The notes under the pieces are model-generated. The model saw only the letters and a list, made by a program, of their open reading frames with translations, made no database searches and was not told the origin of the DNA. From Trichococcus ilyis (GTDB taxonomy: Bacteria; Bacillota; Bacilli; Lactobacillales; Aerococcaceae), in assembly GCF_900109135.1 (NCBI RefSeq), contig NZ_FNYT01000001.1, positions 243,326-307,325 of the forward strand: a stretch of 64,000 bases of DNA, written 5' to 3'. This document shows positions 23,844 to 34,618 of the stretch, piece after piece. Numbering within the stretch: the stretch's first letter is position 1; each line of letters opens with the position of its first letter. The position numbers were made by a program, and so were the translations under genes.

Positions 23844-26285
23844 TTATTTTTTGATTTCCACCATGTGGTAAGCTTCAATGACGTCATCGATGCGGATGTC
23901 ATTGTAGTCTTCGATCATCAAACCACATTCAAAGCCTTTTTTGACTTCCTTGGCATCATCCTTGAATCGTTTCAAGCTGGCAAGTTTACCGTCAAAAATG
24001 ACGATGTTGTCGCGGATAATGCGGACACTGCTGTTTCTTCCGATGTATCCGTCGGTAACAAAGGCCCCGCCGATTGTGCCGACTTTGGAAACTTTATACG
24101 TTTCACGGATAAGCGCTTGGCCAGTCACTTGTTCCTCGAATTCAGGATCCAGCATACCTTTCATGGCTGTTTCGATTTCATCGATTGCGTTGTAGATGAT
24201 GCGGTGCAGACGGATGTCGACAGATTCTCCCTCCGCCTGGATCTTCGCTTGAGGAGTCGGACGAACGTTGAAACCGATGATGATCGCGTTGCTGGCTGCC
24301 GCAAGCGTGACATCACTTTCATTGATGGCCCCTGCTGCCGAGTGGACGATTTTGACGCGCACGCCCTCAACCTCGATTTTTTGCAGGCTCGCTGCCAACG
24401 CCTCGACGGATCCTTGTACATCCGCTTTGATGATGACATTGACTTCCTTCAGTTCTCCGTCTTTCAGGCTTGAGAACAAGTTGTCCAGGGTGACGCGGTT
24501 TTGGCTCGAACGTTGTTCTACCAATGCACGTTTCGCCCGTTCTTCACCAGCTTGGCGTGCTGTCTTTTCATCTTCGAAGACGACGAAGTGATCGCCGGCC
24601 TGCGGCGCTGCATTCAATCCGGTGATTTCGACCGGCATTGCAGGTCCGGCTGTTTTGACGCGTCTGCCTTGATCATTGACCATCACGCGGACACGACCGT
24701 GTGTATTACCGGCAACCAACGGATCGCCGACTTTCAAAGTCCCTGCCTGCACCAATACGGTAGCGATCGGGCCTTTGGATTTGTCCAAACGGGCTTCGAT
24801 GACGGACCCGATTGCCAGACGGTTCGGATTGGCTTTCAATTCCTGCACCTCAGCAACCAACAAGATCATTTCAAGCAACTCATCGATACCTTGTCCGAAT
24901 TTCGCCGAAATATTGACGAAGATCGTGTCTCCGCCCCAAGCTTCAGGAATCAGACCTTGGTCGGAAAGTTCCTGCATGACGCGGTCAGGATTGGCCGTCG
25001 GTTTGTCGATTTTATTCACCGCAACAATGATCGGAACATCGGCTGCTTTGGCATGGTTGATGGCTTCGATTGTCTGCGGCATCACGCCGTCATCAGCTGC
25101 AACGACGATGATGGTGATGTCCGTTACGTCGGCTCCCCGGGCCCGCATGGTCGTGAAGGCCGCATGTCCTGGAGTATCCAGGAACGTAATCGGCTTGCCG
25201 TCGATCTTCACTTGGTAAGCGCCGATATGCTGGGTGATTCCGCCGGCTTCGGTTTGGATCACGTTCGTGTTGCGCAGTGAATCCAACAGAGTCGTTTTAC
25301 CGTGGTCGACGTGACCCATGATTGTGACAACTGGCGGTCTTGAAACCAACTCATCCGGGTTTTCTTCCATTTCGAAATAGCTGTCCAGATCGGAAATATC
25401 CTGAACGAATTTTTCTTCGGCCTCGATGCCATAATCGGCAGCCAACAATTCCAAAGCGTCTTTGCCTAATGCTTGGTTTTGTGTGACCATGATGCCCATC
25501 AGGAATAGTTTTTTGATGATTTCCGCAGGTTCGCGGTGCAGTTTTTTGGCAACTTCCATAACCGTCATGCCATCAGTGTAGATGAATGTTTCCGGCAACT
25601 CGCGGAATTTGCGCGGAGGCACTGCAGGCCCTTGTTTGGTCGTGCCTTTTTTAAATTTTGAACGTTTGTTTTTGTTGTAAGGATTGTTGCCTCTCCCTTG
25701 ATTGCCTTGGCCGCGTTGATTGGATCCGCCTGAATTTTGACCGTACGATGGACGGTTGGATTTTGCTGGCGCATTTGTATTCGTGTTTGCAGTTTTCTGC
25801 ACTGGTTTGTCATTTGATTTGTTTGGCGAAACAGAGTCAACTCGATTCATTTTAGTATTTGGACGCTCTTGTCCAGCTTGGCTAGCGGTTTGTGCCGGCC
25901 GTTTTGTGTTTCTTTCTGAAGTGCTTCTGGCTTGTCCTCTATTTCCGGAACCAGTTTTCTGATTCTGAGAAGGCTGCGATGGTTTTTCTTTCATGTCTTT
26001 GTTTTTCCTCGGTTCACTTTTATCAGTAGGTTTGTGCGTCCCGGCTGCAGGGGCCTTTTTTGATTCTGCTGGTCGCTTTTTCTGTGGCGCATTGGCTTGC
26101 GGTGCACTTGGTGCGGCATCCTGATTTCCGGAGGCGATGGCTTGGTTCAACTTTTTGATGTCTCCATCCTCCATGGTTGACATATGGCTATGATAATCGA
26201 TCCCCAATTGTTTTGCTTTATCCAACACCGTTTTGCTTGATACTTTGTGTTCTTTTGCATATTCGTAGACACGTTTTTTTTCCAT
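23844..26285 (-). CDS. infB: Translation initiation factor IF-2
   Basis: 813 residues, ATG with AAGGTGATG upstream. An N-terminal IF2_N motif is followed by a long low-complexity linker (about 50-230) rich in Asn, Gln, Lys and Pro. The G domain has G-H-V-D-H-G-K-T-T near residue 326, D-T-P-G-H and N-K-I-D, with beta-barrel domains and the fMet-tRNA-binding C-terminus after it. It delivers initiator tRNA to the 30S subunit. The linker is variable between species. It follows ylxQ by 22 bases. Confidence 0.97.
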   Translation of the reverse strand: MEKKRVYEYAKEHKVSSKTVLDKAKQLGIDYHSHMSTMEDGDIKKLNQAIASGNQDAAPSAPQANAPQKKRPAESKKAPAAGTHKPTDKSEPRKNKDMKEKPSQPSQNQKTGSGNRGQARSTSERNTKRPAQTASQAGQERPNTKMNRVDSVSPNKSNDKPVQKTANTNTNAPAKSNRPSYGQNSGGSNQRGQGNQGRGNNPYNKNKRSKFKKGTTKQGPAVPPRKFRELPETFIYTDGMTVMEVAKKLHREPAEIIKKLFLMGIMVTQNQALGKDALELLAADYGIEAEEKFVQDISDLDSYFEMEENPDELVSRPPVVTIMGHVDHGKTTLLDSLRNTNVIQTEAGGITQHIGAYQVKIDGKPITFLDTPGHAAFTTMRARGADVTDITIIVVAADDGVMPQTIEAINHAKAADVPIIVAVNKIDKPTANPDRVMQELSDQGLIPEAWGGDTIFVNISAKFGQGIDELLEMILLVAEVQELKANPNRLAIGSVIEARLDKSKGPIATVLVQAGTLKVGDPLVAGNTHGRVRVMVNDQGRRVKTAGPAMPVEITGLNAAPQAGDHFVVFEDEKTARQAGEERAKRALVEQRSSQNRVTLDNLFSSLKDGELKEVNVIIKADVQGSVEALAASLQKIEVEGVRVKIVHSAAGAINESDVTLAAASNAIIIGFNVRPTPQAKIQAEGESVDIRLHRIIYNAIDEIETAMKGMLDPEFEEQVTGQALIRETYKVSKVGTIGGAFVTDGYIGRNSSVRIIRDNIVIFDGKLASLKRFKDDAKEVKKGFECGLMIEDYNDIRIDDVIEAYHMVEIKK

Positions 26286-26307
26286 GTCATCACCTTCCCT
26301 TATCTCA

Positions 26308-26616
26308 TTACTTTGTTCCTTTCAGCCGCAAGAAACTTTTGGCGAATCCTCTGTCGGTCAGGGCGCAAATGGAACGTGACTTGCCTATTGCCTGACTGAT
26401 TTGTTCCGAAGTGAAATGCACCAGGAACGGGACTTCATAGTAGCGGCATTTGTTTTCTAATTTTTCTTTGGTGTTATCGCTGCAGTCGATTGCGCACACC
26501 ACAAAAACCGCTTCGTTTTTCTGGATGGACTTGATGGTCATTTCTTCACCAGTGATCAATTTGCCGGCGCGCAATGCCAAGCCCAACAGATTCAGCATCT
26601 TGTTCTCGGGTGTCAT
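26308..26616 (-). CDS. ylxQ: L7Ae-family RNA-binding protein (YlxQ-like)
   Basis: 102 residues. It has the L7Ae/L30e fold: [15 protein letters not shown] near residue 9, [10 protein letters not shown] and a hydrophobic V-P-F-L-V-H-F segment. B. subtilis YlxQ binds K-turn RNA; its cellular role is still uncertain. It overlaps the ylxR end by 4 bases in the nusA-infB operon. Confidence 0.88.
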   Translation of the reverse strand: MTPENKMLNLLGLALRAGKLITGEEMTIKSIQKNEAVFVVCAIDCSDNTKEKLENKCRYYEVPFLVHFTSEQISQAIGKSRSICALTDRGFAKSFLRLKGTK

Positions 26617-26897
26617 AGCAAACTCCTGGCTTTTTGATGTTCCACATAGTCGTATAGTTCCTGATAGAACGCGTCGCTGATTGCGGTCTCAAGGTGCTTG
26701 TCCAAAATGTGCTGCTTCCAGGCCTTCTGCACCAAGGTGGGCTCCAGCGAAATATAGGCTCCGCGGCCATTCTTGCGGCCGGTAGGGTCGATGGCGATTT
26801 CGCCTGCCTGATTTTTCACGATGCGGACCAATTCTTTTTTGGGTTTCATCTCGTTGGAGACGACACATTTCCGCATCGGAACTTTTCTTGTCTTCAT
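26613..26897 (-). CDS. ylxR: YlxR-family nucleic-acid-binding protein
   Basis: 94 residues. The P-M-R-K-C-V-V-S opening, K-K-E-L-V-R-I-V and G-R-x-x-G-R-G-A-Y-I motifs are those of YlxR (DUF448), a small basic protein always next to nusA. It is thought to bind RNA or DNA, and a nucleoid-associated regulatory role has been reported in B. subtilis. GAGGTG precedes the ATG. Confidence 0.9.
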   Translation of the reverse strand: MKTRKVPMRKCVVSNEMKPKKELVRIVKNQAGEIAIDPTGRKNGRGAYISLEPTLVQKAWKQHILDKHLETAISDAFYQELYDYVEHQKARSLL

Positions 26898-26915
26898 AAA
26901 GCTTCACCTCACTGA

Positions 26916-28226
26916 TTAGTCTTGATAGTCCTCTGCCAGTTCGTCATAGCTCTGTTCCGGATCCGTCTCGACTTCCGAGATCAGCTGCTCCACATCTTCA
27001 GGATCAAGGATTTTTTCATCATTTTCATATTCTTCCGTATAGTCCGTATCCTCAGCTGGAACTGCGATATCATCGGCAACTTCCTCAGCCGTAAAGATTT
27101 TGTCCAAGCCTGCGAAGGAACGCAGCGTATCCGGATCCTCTTCCTCGGAACCGACTTTATGGGCGCCAGCTTCCATCAATAACTTATTATACTCCGTTTC
27201 GGACTTGATATCGATTTTATAGCCTGTCAATTTGGCCGCTAAGCGGGCGTTTTGCCCTTTTTTCCCGATTGCCAAGGACAATTGGTAGTCGGGCACGATG
27301 ACCGTGCAACTGCCGTCTGCCGGATGGAAATCGACATTCACGACTTGCGCCGGGTTCAGTGCGTTGCCGATGTAGATCGACGGATCTTCATTCCATTCGA
27401 CGATATCCATATTTTCTCCGCGCAATTCGTTGACGATCGCTTGCACGCGCTGGCCTCTCGGTCCTACGCAGGTTCCGACAGGATCGACATTTTTGTCGCG
27501 CGAACGAACAGCTACCTTGGAACGGTCGCCGGCTTCGCGGGCGATCGAAACGATTTCGACTACACCATCGAAGATTTCCGGAACTTCTTGTTCGAACAAA
27601 CGCTTCAGCAAATCAGGATGGCTTCGGCTGACAAAAACTTGCGGTCCTTTGGATGTGTTTTCGACTTTGGTGACGTACACTTTGATGCGGTCGTGCGGCT
27701 GGAACGTCTCATTCGGTATCTGTTCCTGTTTGGACAAGACCGCTTCAATTTTGCCGAGACTCACATAGATGTAACGGCTGTCCATTCTTTCGACAACGCC
27801 GGTCAAAATGTCGTTCTCGTACGCGATGAATTGGTTGTAGACGATGCTGCGTTCCGCTTCACGGATCCGTTGCATGATCACTTGCTTAGCGGTCTGGGCG
27901 GCGATCCGTCCAAAATCTTTCGGGGTAACCTCAAAACGGATCTTGTCGCCTAGTTCGTACGCTTTATTGATCTGCAAAGCATCCTCTAGGCTCACTTCCA
28001 GCGTCGAATCGAAGACCATGTCGACGACTTCTTTGACAGCATAGACATGAATGTCCCCTTTTTTTGTATCAAATTCCACTTCTACGTTCTGTGCCTGTCC
28101 ATAATTGCGCTTGTAGGCAGACACTAGCGCAGCTTCCAATGCACTGATGACAATCTCTTTTGAGATCCCTTTGTCTTTTTCCAATACCTCGAGAGCATTC
28201 AACATTTCCTTGCTCATATTACTCAT
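26916..28226 (-). CDS. nusA: Transcription termination/antitermination factor NusA
   Basis: 436 residues. An N-terminal RNA-polymerase-binding domain (about 1-130) is followed by an S1 domain (I-L-T-G-V-V-E-R-M…Y-I-Y-V-S-L-G-K) and two KH domains with G-T-C-V-G-P-R-G-Q-R and A-I-G-K-K-G-Q-N-A-R-L-A. The C-terminal ~70 residues are acidic; the AR repeats of E. coli NusA are absent, as usual in Firmicutes. It promotes pausing and intrinsic termination. It lies 21 bases after rimP. A hairpin in the operon leader may serve its own feedback control. Confidence 0.95.
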   Translation of the reverse strand: MSNMSKEMLNALEVLEKDKGISKEIVISALEAALVSAYKRNYGQAQNVEVEFDTKKGDIHVYAVKEVVDMVFDSTLEVSLEDALQINKAYELGDKIRFEVTPKDFGRIAAQTAKQVIMQRIREAERSIVYNQFIAYENDILTGVVERMDSRYIYVSLGKIEAVLSKQEQIPNETFQPHDRIKVYVTKVENTSKGPQVFVSRSHPDLLKRLFEQEVPEIFDGVVEIVSIAREAGDRSKVAVRSRDKNVDPVGTCVGPRGQRVQAIVNELRGENMDIVEWNEDPSIYIGNALNPAQVVNVDFHPADGSCTVIVPDYQLSLAIGKKGQNARLAAKLTGYKIDIKSETEYNKLLMEAGAHKVGSEEEDPDTLRSFAGLDKIFTAEEVADDIAVPAEDTDYTEEYENDEKILDPEDVEQLISEVETDPEQSYDELAEDYQD

Positions 28227-28247
28227 TCACTCCTATCTCAAAAATGA

Positions 28248-28721
28248 TTAAAATTGGATAGCCAATCTTGCGTTTGCGATTTGTTTTCTTTGGATTTCGA
28301 TATCTTTTGTTCTGGTTTTGATCCTTACCGTCAAGATGATAGTCTCGTCGTTGACTTCCTTCAGCGTGCCCTCGTAGAATTTTTCGCCATCGATTGCCTG
28401 ATAAAATGACAGATGCACATATTTTCCGATTGCCTTCTGCATATCCGCTTCCGTCTTCAATAGCCGTTCCGCGCCTGGCGAGGACACTTCAAGAAAATAC
28501 GCCTGAGGAATCGGATCCGGATCAATGTTATCTAAAGCTTCACTGACTTTCTCGCTGACCAGAGCGCATTCTTCGATATCGATGCCGCCTGGCTTGTCTA
28601 TGTAGATCCTGAGGAACCAATTTTTGCCTTCCTTCAAGAACTCCATATCCACTAATTCCAAATTCTGTTCATCAACTATTGGCTGAACCACTACTCGAAC
28701 TTCATCTACTACACGACTCAC
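28248..28721 (-). CDS. rimP: Ribosome maturation factor RimP
   Basis: 157 residues from a GTG start at 28721, decided by GGGGGA six bases upstream. It has the L-V-D-M-E-F segment, the R-I-Y-I-D-K-P-G-G-I-D-I-E-E-C core and the L-E-V-S-S-P-G-A-E-R-L-L motif. It is needed for late 30S assembly. It is the first gene of the rimP-nusA-ylxR-ylxQ-infB-rbfA operon. Confidence 0.93.
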   Translation of the reverse strand: MSRVVDEVRVVVQPIVDEQNLELVDMEFLKEGKNWFLRIYIDKPGGIDIEECALVSEKVSEALDNIDPDPIPQAYFLEVSSPGAERLLKTEADMQKAIGKYVHLSFYQAIDGEKFYEGTLKEVNDETIILTVRIKTRTKDIEIQRKQIANARLAIQF

Positions 28722-28771
28722 AGATATCCCCCTTTTTCAATCCCATACCGTCATACTCTGGCTGACTGCGT

Positions 28772-28798
28772 AAAAAGAGTGAGCGTTTCCGCTCACTC
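28772..28798 (-). terminator. Terminator hairpin downstream of polC and inside the rimP leader
   Basis: A perfect 9-bp stem GAGTGAGCG / CGCTCACTC with a four-base loop, then TTTTTACGC on the minus strand. It can end polC transcription, but it also lies between the candidate rimP promoter and rimP, so it may act as an attenuator. Confidence 0.8.
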
Positions 28799-28822
28799 CA
28801 TCCGACGACTTATTCTTCAATA

Positions 28823-28851
28823 ATCATACACCATTGTGTCAGCAAATGCAA
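28823..28851 (-). promoter_or_regulatory. Candidate promoter of the rimP-nusA operon
   Basis: TTGCAT (28846-28851), 17 bases, TATGAT (28823-28828) on the minus strand. It is located in the gap after polC, about 100 bases upstream of the rimP GTG. Confidence 0.5.
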
Positions 28852-28888
28852 GGACTTCCCAATCCAAAGGCTATGGAATAGCCTTATC

Positions 28889-31800
28889 CTAAAAATCAAA
28901 TAAAGAAAGTTGATTTTCATCAGGTAAGTTTTTCAACACTCCATTTTCATTCATGTAATCGATGATCGTCTTCGAAACCTTTCCGCGTGTCGCCAAGTCC
29001 TCCTTTGAAAGGAACGGTTGGCTTTCCCTCGCCTGGACGATCTGATTCGCCACGTTGCCGCCCAATCCCGGAATGGCCCGGAATGGCGCAATCAGTGTGT
29101 CTCCTTCGATCACGAAATTATTGGCATGCGATTTATCGAGATCGACCATCTTGAAACTGAAGCCGCGCTCCACCATTTCGTTGGCCAGCTCGAGAACGGT
29201 CAGCAAACTTTTCTCCTTGACCGATGCCTCCAAGCCTTTATCCATGATTTCCTTCATGCGGGATTTGATCATTTCCTTGCCTTGCGTCATCGCTACCAAG
29301 TCAAAATCCTGCGCCCGGACCGAAAAGAACGCACAATAATATCGGATCGGCTGATGCACTTTGAAGTAAGCGACCCGCAAGGCCATCAATACATAGGCCG
29401 CGGCATGGGCTTTCGGGAACATATACTTGATCTTCAGGCAGGATTGGATATACCATTCGGGAATCTCTTTGGCCCGCATCTCCGCCTGCCAATCATCAGG
29501 AATCCCTTTACCTTTCCGGACGCTTTCCATGATTTTGAAGGCAAGTCCGTCATCCATGCCATGATGGATCAGATAAACCATGATGTCGTCACGACAGCCG
29601 ATGACGTCCGCCAGCGGGATGTTGTTCTCGCGGATAAGCGTTTCGGCATTGCCCAGATAGACGTCCGTCCCGTGGGAAAGTCCTGAAATCTGCAGCAATT
29701 CTGCAAACGTGTTCGGGCTGGTCTGCTCCAGCATCCCCCGCACAAAACGCGTCCCGAATTCAGGTATTCCCAGCGTTCCGGTTTTACTGAATATCTGTTC
29801 CGGTGTGACGCCCAAAACCTCGGTGCCGCCGAAAATTTTCATGACATCCGGATCGTTCGGCGGAATCGTCTGCGGATCGATGCCGGACAGATCCTGCAGC
29901 ATCCGGATAACGGTCGGATCATCGTGCCCAAGGATATCCAGCTTGAGGACATTGTCATGGATCGAGTGAAAGTCGAAGTGGGTCGTTTTCCATTCGGAAT
30001 CCTGGGCGTCAGCCGGGTACTGGATCGGCGTGAAATCATAGACATCCATGTAGTCGGGAATGACGATGATGCCGCCGGGATGTTGGCCGGTTGTGCGTTT
30101 TACGCCCGTACAGCCCTTCGCCAACCGGTCGATTTCCGCTGAAGAGAATCTGAAATTGTGGTCCCGCTCATAGGCTTTCACATACCCATAGGCTGTCTTG
30201 TCCGCGACGGTTCCGATTGTTCCGGCACGGTAGACATAATCCTCTCCGAAGAGATCTTTCGTATAGGCGTGCGCATGGGCTTGGTATTCACCGGAAAAGT
30301 TCAAATCGATATCGGGAACTTTATCGCCGTAGAAACCCAAAAATGTTTCGAACGGGATATCATGCCCGTCGCGGTCCATCTTCGCTGCGCACTTCGGACA
30401 GTCTTTTTCTTCCAGATCGTATCCGGAACCGATCGATCCGTCTTCATAGAAATGGGAGTACTTGCATTCCGGACAGCGGTAATGGGGCGGCAAGGGGTTG
30501 ACTTCCGTTATCCCGGTCATCGTTGCCACGAAGCTTGAACCGACCGATCCCCGGGAACCGACCAGATAGCCGTCCTGATTGCTTTTCAGCACCAATTTTT
30601 GCGAAATCAGATAGATGACCGAGAAGCCATTGCCAATGATCGAGTTGAGTTCTTTCTCCAGTCTTTTTTCGACCAACTCCGGAAGATCTTCGCCATACAG
30701 TCGCTTTGCCTCATCATAGGAAAGCTTGGTGATTTCCTCGTTTGCGCCTTCCATGTTCGGCGTGTACAGTTGGTCCTTGATCGGAATGATCGCATCGATG
30801 CTGTCGGCTATTTTTTGGGAATTCGCGACGACGATTTCTTTCGCTTTTTCTTTGCCGAGGAAGGAAAAACAGTCCAGCATCTCGTCGGTCGTCCGGAAAT
30901 GGGCTTCCGGCATATGCAACTCTTTTCCTTGGTTTGCCTTCAGTGAACCGACCAGTATCTCGCGATAGATGGCGTCCTCTTTGTTCAGGTAATGCACATT
31001 CCCGGTTGCGACGACCGTTTTCCCCAATTCATCGCCGATGGCAACGATTTGGGTGATGATTTCTTCCAGGTCGCTTTCATTCTTGACCAGTTCCTTCGTG
31101 ATGAGTGGAGCATAAACCTCCTTGGGCATGACTTCGATATAGTCATAGAACTTGGCTTTTGCTTTCGCCGCTTCCGCCCCCTTTTGCATCATCGCCTCGA
31201 ATATCTCCCCCTCGCTGCAGGCAGATCCGATCAACAGATTTTCCCGGGCCGACTGCAACACACTCCGGGGAAGGCGCGGCGTACGGTAATAATAATCGAT
31301 GTTGGAAGCCGAAATGATTTTGAACAGGTCTTTGAGCCCGTCCTGATTTTTCGCCAATATCGTGGCGTGGAAAGGGCGCGCCCGTTTGTAGGAATCTCCG
31401 CCGCCTATATATTTGTTCAGTTCGTCATGGAACAGGATATTGTGTTCCTCACGTGCTTCTTTCAGGAATATCCAGCAGAGCGAGCCGGTCGTCTCCGAAT
31501 CGTAGACGGCACGGTGATGCTGTTCCAAGCTGACCCCGTAACGCTTCGCCAACGTATTCAGACGATGGGATTTCAATTGCGGATGCAGGAATCGGGACAT
31601 CTCCAGCGTATCGATCACCGGATTCACTGCCTCAGGCATACCGTTGCGTTCATAGCTGTTGTTCAGGAACCCCATATCGAAACTGGCGTTGTGGGCCACC
31701 AGAATGGTGCCTTCGGTGAAGGCTGCAAACTCCTCCAACACTGTCTTTTCCGGCTTGGAATCGCGCACCATCTCATCAGTGATGCCTGTCAGTTGGATGG

Positions 31801-33226
31801 TCGTCTGCGATAGAGGGTGACCGGGATTGATGAATTCTTCGAAGGTCGCGATGACATTGCCTTTGTACATTTTTACTGCGGCCAATTCGATGATCGTGTC
31901 ATACACCGCGGACAGGCCCGTTGTTTCCACGTCGAAAACGACATAGGTTGCTTCGCTGAGATCCTCGTGGACAGGATTGTAGGCTATCGGCACACCATCG
32001 TCAACCACGTATGCTTCGATTCCGTACAGTATTTTCACATTGTTCGCTTTTCCGGCTGCATGGGCGTCGGGATAACCTTGTGCAGCCGCGTGATCGGTCA
32101 GCGCTATCGCTTTGTGTCCCCACTTCGCGGCTTGTTTGACAAAATCAGCAATGCTGTTCGTGGCATCCATCTGGCTCATGTTCGAATGCAGATGCAATTC
32201 CACCCTTTTTTCGTCTTCGGGCGCACGGTCTTTCCGCTCCGCATGCGCTACTTCGTTGACGTCGCGGGCATTCACCACCAAGTCGCGCATGAATGTATCT
32301 TCCTGGACGCTGCCGCGCACACGCACCCAGATGCCTTTTTTCACCAGTTCGAAGTTCTGTTCGTCCGTTTCATTCGAAGAGAACAATTTCACCGAAAAGG
32401 AGGACGTGTAATCCGTCAGCTTGAACACCAGCAGTTTTCTGCCGGAACGCAATTCCCGGATTTCGCTGTCGAAGATGTAGCCTTCGATGACGACGGAACG
32501 CTCTTCTTCAGTGATCGACGCCATTTGTTTGATCTCTTCTTTGGCGGAAATTTGTCTGCCGATCAACAAGGGACCATTTGAACTCGCTTTCGATTGGCCC
32601 CCGTCGCTGCGCTGCCGTTCCTGTTGGTTTTGTTTGATGGCCTCTTCTGCTTGTTTGACCAGCATTTCATCCTGTTCTTGTTTTCTGGCAAGATACTGTG
32701 CCATTCTCGCTTCCGATGCTTCCTCGTCCACTTCTATCGTAATCTGGAAAGCCGGAAAGCCCAATACTTGATAGTTTTGTTGGATCACGGCCAGATAATT
32801 ATCGGCCAAATGGTTTTTCGTGATCTCGTTTTCGACGCTGATCACCACTTTATTCTCCGATACGACCGGCGTGTGCTTGGCAAAAAGGCTCTGAACCAAA
32901 GGGGAAGAGATGTTGCTGCGCTGTACGACCGTCTCCCAATAATCCAGAATGCTTTCGTTCGTCAAGACCGGGTTCCTTGTCTTGATCCGCAGGTCAATCG
33001 CGGCGATGGAGTGGAATTTTATTTTCATATGGTTCATTAAAGCGTGGAACACTTCGAAAGGTAGCACGTTATCAAAAGCAAGCTGAAACGACCATAACTT
33101 TGATTTCTTGTGCACGATGACCCGCTCGATTTCCCCGTTTTCAAAATACGGCAGATACTCCGGTTGGTGATGCAGATTTATCTGTTCCAGCAGCTGCTGG
33201 AACAATTCATGTTTCGATAATGCCAT
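28889..33226 (-). CDS. polC: DNA polymerase III alpha subunit, PolC type
   Basis: 1445 residues from the ATG at 33226 (M-A-L-S-K-H-E-L), which has AAGGAG upstream; six codons further up are open but unsupported. Domains in order: an N-terminal and OB region (to about 330), a split PHP domain (L-H-L-H-S-N-M-S…), the DEDD proofreading exonuclease (F-D-V-E-T-T-G-L near residue 420, later Y-D-S-E-T-T), a zinc finger C-P-E-C…C-P-K-C near 910-940, and the polymerase palm with P-D-I-D-L-N-F-S-G. This is the replicative polymerase of low-GC Gram-positives. A small hairpin (28868-28886) and the hairpin at 28772-28798 follow the stop. Confidence 0.97.
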   Translation of the reverse strand: MALSKHELFQQLLEQINLHHQPEYLPYFENGEIERVIVHKKSKLWSFQLAFDNVLPFEVFHALMNHMKIKFHSIAAIDLRIKTRNPVLTNESILDYWETVVQRSNISSPLVQSLFAKHTPVVSENKVVISVENEITKNHLADNYLAVIQQNYQVLGFPAFQITIEVDEEASEARMAQYLARKQEQDEMLVKQAEEAIKQNQQERQRSDGGQSKASSNGPLLIGRQISAKEEIKQMASITEEERSVVIEGYIFDSEIRELRSGRKLLVFKLTDYTSSFSVKLFSSNETDEQNFELVKKGIWVRVRGSVQEDTFMRDLVVNARDVNEVAHAERKDRAPEDEKRVELHLHSNMSQMDATNSIADFVKQAAKWGHKAIALTDHAAAQGYPDAHAAGKANNVKILYGIEAYVVDDGVPIAYNPVHEDLSEATYVVFDVETTGLSAVYDTIIELAAVKMYKGNVIATFEEFINPGHPLSQTTIQLTGITDEMVRDSKPEKTVLEEFAAFTEGTILVAHNASFDMGFLNNSYERNGMPEAVNPVIDTLEMSRFLHPQLKSHRLNTLAKRYGVSLEQHHRAVYDSETTGSLCWIFLKEAREEHNILFHDELNKYIGGGDSYKRARPFHATILAKNQDGLKDLFKIISASNIDYYYRTPRLPRSVLQSARENLLIGSACSEGEIFEAMMQKGAEAAKAKAKFYDYIEVMPKEVYAPLITKELVKNESDLEEIITQIVAIGDELGKTVVATGNVHYLNKEDAIYREILVGSLKANQGKELHMPEAHFRTTDEMLDCFSFLGKEKAKEIVVANSQKIADSIDAIIPIKDQLYTPNMEGANEEITKLSYDEAKRLYGEDLPELVEKRLEKELNSIIGNGFSVIYLISQKLVLKSNQDGYLVGSRGSVGSSFVATMTGITEVNPLPPHYRCPECKYSHFYEDGSIGSGYDLEEKDCPKCAAKMDRDGHDIPFETFLGFYGDKVPDIDLNFSGEYQAHAHAYTKDLFGEDYVYRAGTIGTVADKTAYGYVKAYERDHNFRFSSAEIDRLAKGCTGVKRTTGQHPGGIIVIPDYMDVYDFTPIQYPADAQDSEWKTTHFDFHSIHDNVLKLDILGHDDPTVIRMLQDLSGIDPQTIPPNDPDVMKIFGGTEVLGVTPEQIFSKTGTLGIPEFGTRFVRGMLEQTSPNTFAELLQISGLSHGTDVYLGNAETLIRENNIPLADVIGCRDDIMVYLIHHGMDDGLAFKIMESVRKGKGIPDDWQAEMRAKEIPEWYIQSCLKIKYMFPKAHAAAYVLMALRVAYFKVHQPIRYYCAFFSVRAQDFDLVAMTQGKEMIKSRMKEIMDKGLEASVKEKSLLTVLELANEMVERGFSFKMVDLDKSHANNFVIEGDTLIAPFRAIPGLGGNVANQIVQARESQPFLSKEDLATRGKVSKTIIDYMNENGVLKNLPDENQLSLFDF

Positions 33227-33262
33227 TTGATCGCTCCTTCTCAACTAACAAACAAAAAGACC

Positions 33263-33287
33263 CAAAGAATGAGCTTTCCTTTCTTTG
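33263..33287 (-). terminator. Possible weak terminator between rseP and polC
   Basis: CAAAGAA / TTCTTTG (7 bp, AT-rich) followed by GGGTCTTTTTG on the minus strand. Some readthrough into polC is likely. Confidence 0.4.
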
Positions 33288-33308
33288 AATCTTCTTGTAT
33301 TTTCCTAA

Positions 33309-34583
33309 TCATTGACCAAAGAAAAATCTTTGGATGTCATTCCAAGTGACGATGACCATCAGCAGGAGCAGCAGCCCCATTCCGACGGCTGTGATGATGC
33401 CCTCTTTTTCCGGATCCAGCGGTTTTCCTCTGACCCCTTCAACGATATTAAGCAGAAGCTTCCCGCCATCCAATGCAGGCACCGGCAAAAGGTTCACGAC
33501 GCCAAGATTGATGCTCAAATAAGCCAAGAAACTGAGGACGCTCAGAAAACCATAATCGACTACCTGTTCGGTGGCGGCGTAGATGGCGACAGGGCCACCG
33601 AATGAATCCGGTTGGAACCCGGTCCTGAACATGGAGAAGACCAACCCGAAGATGGAAGTGGCGATCAACCAAAATTCGTCGAACCCGTATCTGATTTTGG
33701 CCATCAAAGTGCGATCCATCGGGGGAGCGACACCGATCAGCCCATAGTCATTGCCTTGTTCATCGGTTTTCGTGTCGGGCGTGACGAGAACATCGCGCGC
33801 TTCCTGGCCCTTAGTCACTACGGAAAGCGTGATTTCTTTGCCCGGGTTTGCTTGGATGGAGGCAACCAGCTGCGTCCAATCAGTAATTTCTTGGCCTTCG
33901 ATAGCCAAGACCTCATCATCCGCCCGTAAACCGGCTGCCTCCGCAGGGCTGTCGGGCTGGATATCCCCCAGCCTGTTGTCATTGACCGTAACGCCGCCCT
34001 GCACAAACGCAATCGTGATGAAAACAGCGATTCCCAAAATGAAATTATTCATCGGACCCGCAAAATTGGTCATCATCCGTTTCAGCAAAGGTGCCGATTG
34101 GTACTGCACATCGATGGGAGCGATCTGAACCTCCGTGCCGTCCGCTTCGATGATCGTCGCATCGCGCTTGACTTCATAGGTTACAGCTTCCGAACTTCCC
34201 GGAATGATGCCCTTGATGAAGAGCGCCTGTTCCAGATCCGCTTCCAGCAATTCGATCGGAACCGCACGCAAATGCTGCTTGTTGCTTAAATCTATTTGAG
34301 CGACCTGTTGCGCCTCATCCAAGGTTATGTTAAGCGGCATTCCCGGTTTCAGCTCAGGGTCTTCATCCCCGATGCCAGCCATCCGTACATAACCGCCGAT
34401 GGGCAGCATCCGGATTGTATAGGTCGTTCCGTTTTTACGATGAGAGAAGATTTTTGGTCCCATACCGATTGCGAACTCACGAACCAAAATACCGGCTTTT
34501 TTTGCGAAATAGAAATGGCCGAATTCATGAATGATCACCAATATGCTGAACACGATAATGAATGTTATGATTGTCTGAAACAT
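33309..34583 (-). CDS. rseP: Site-2 membrane metalloprotease (RseP/RasP)
   Basis: 424 residues, ATG with GGGAGGG. The zinc motif H-E-F-G-H is in the first transmembrane segment (near residue 19). A PDZ domain occupies about 190-270, and the second active-site motif N-L-L-P-V-P-A-L-D-G-G lies near residue 370. It cleaves transmembrane segments of anti-sigma factors and remnant signal peptides. It follows cdsA. The prolyl-tRNA synthetase gene that often separates it from polC is absent. Confidence 0.94.
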   Translation of the reverse strand: MFQTIITFIIVFSILVIIHEFGHFYFAKKAGILVREFAIGMGPKIFSHRKNGTTYTIRMLPIGGYVRMAGIGDEDPELKPGMPLNITLDEAQQVAQIDLSNKQHLRAVPIELLEADLEQALFIKGIIPGSSEAVTYEVKRDATIIEADGTEVQIAPIDVQYQSAPLLKRMMTNFAGPMNNFILGIAVFITIAFVQGGVTVNDNRLGDIQPDSPAEAAGLRADDEVLAIEGQEITDWTQLVASIQANPGKEITLSVVTKGQEARDVLVTPDTKTDEQGNDYGLIGVAPPMDRTLMAKIRYGFDEFWLIATSIFGLVFSMFRTGFQPDSFGGPVAIYAATEQVVDYGFLSVLSFLAYLSINLGVVNLLPVPALDGGKLLLNIVEGVRGKPLDPEKEGIITAVGMGLLLLLMVIVTWNDIQRFFFGQ

Positions 34584-34618
34584 CTGATCCCTCCCGTTTT
34601 GTTTCTAAGCTTATCCGG

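Noticed and set aside
29018..32581. Large plus-strand open frames opposite polC (up to 273 codons)
   Set aside because: Antisense frames inside a fully conserved polC; codon pattern follows the minus gene.
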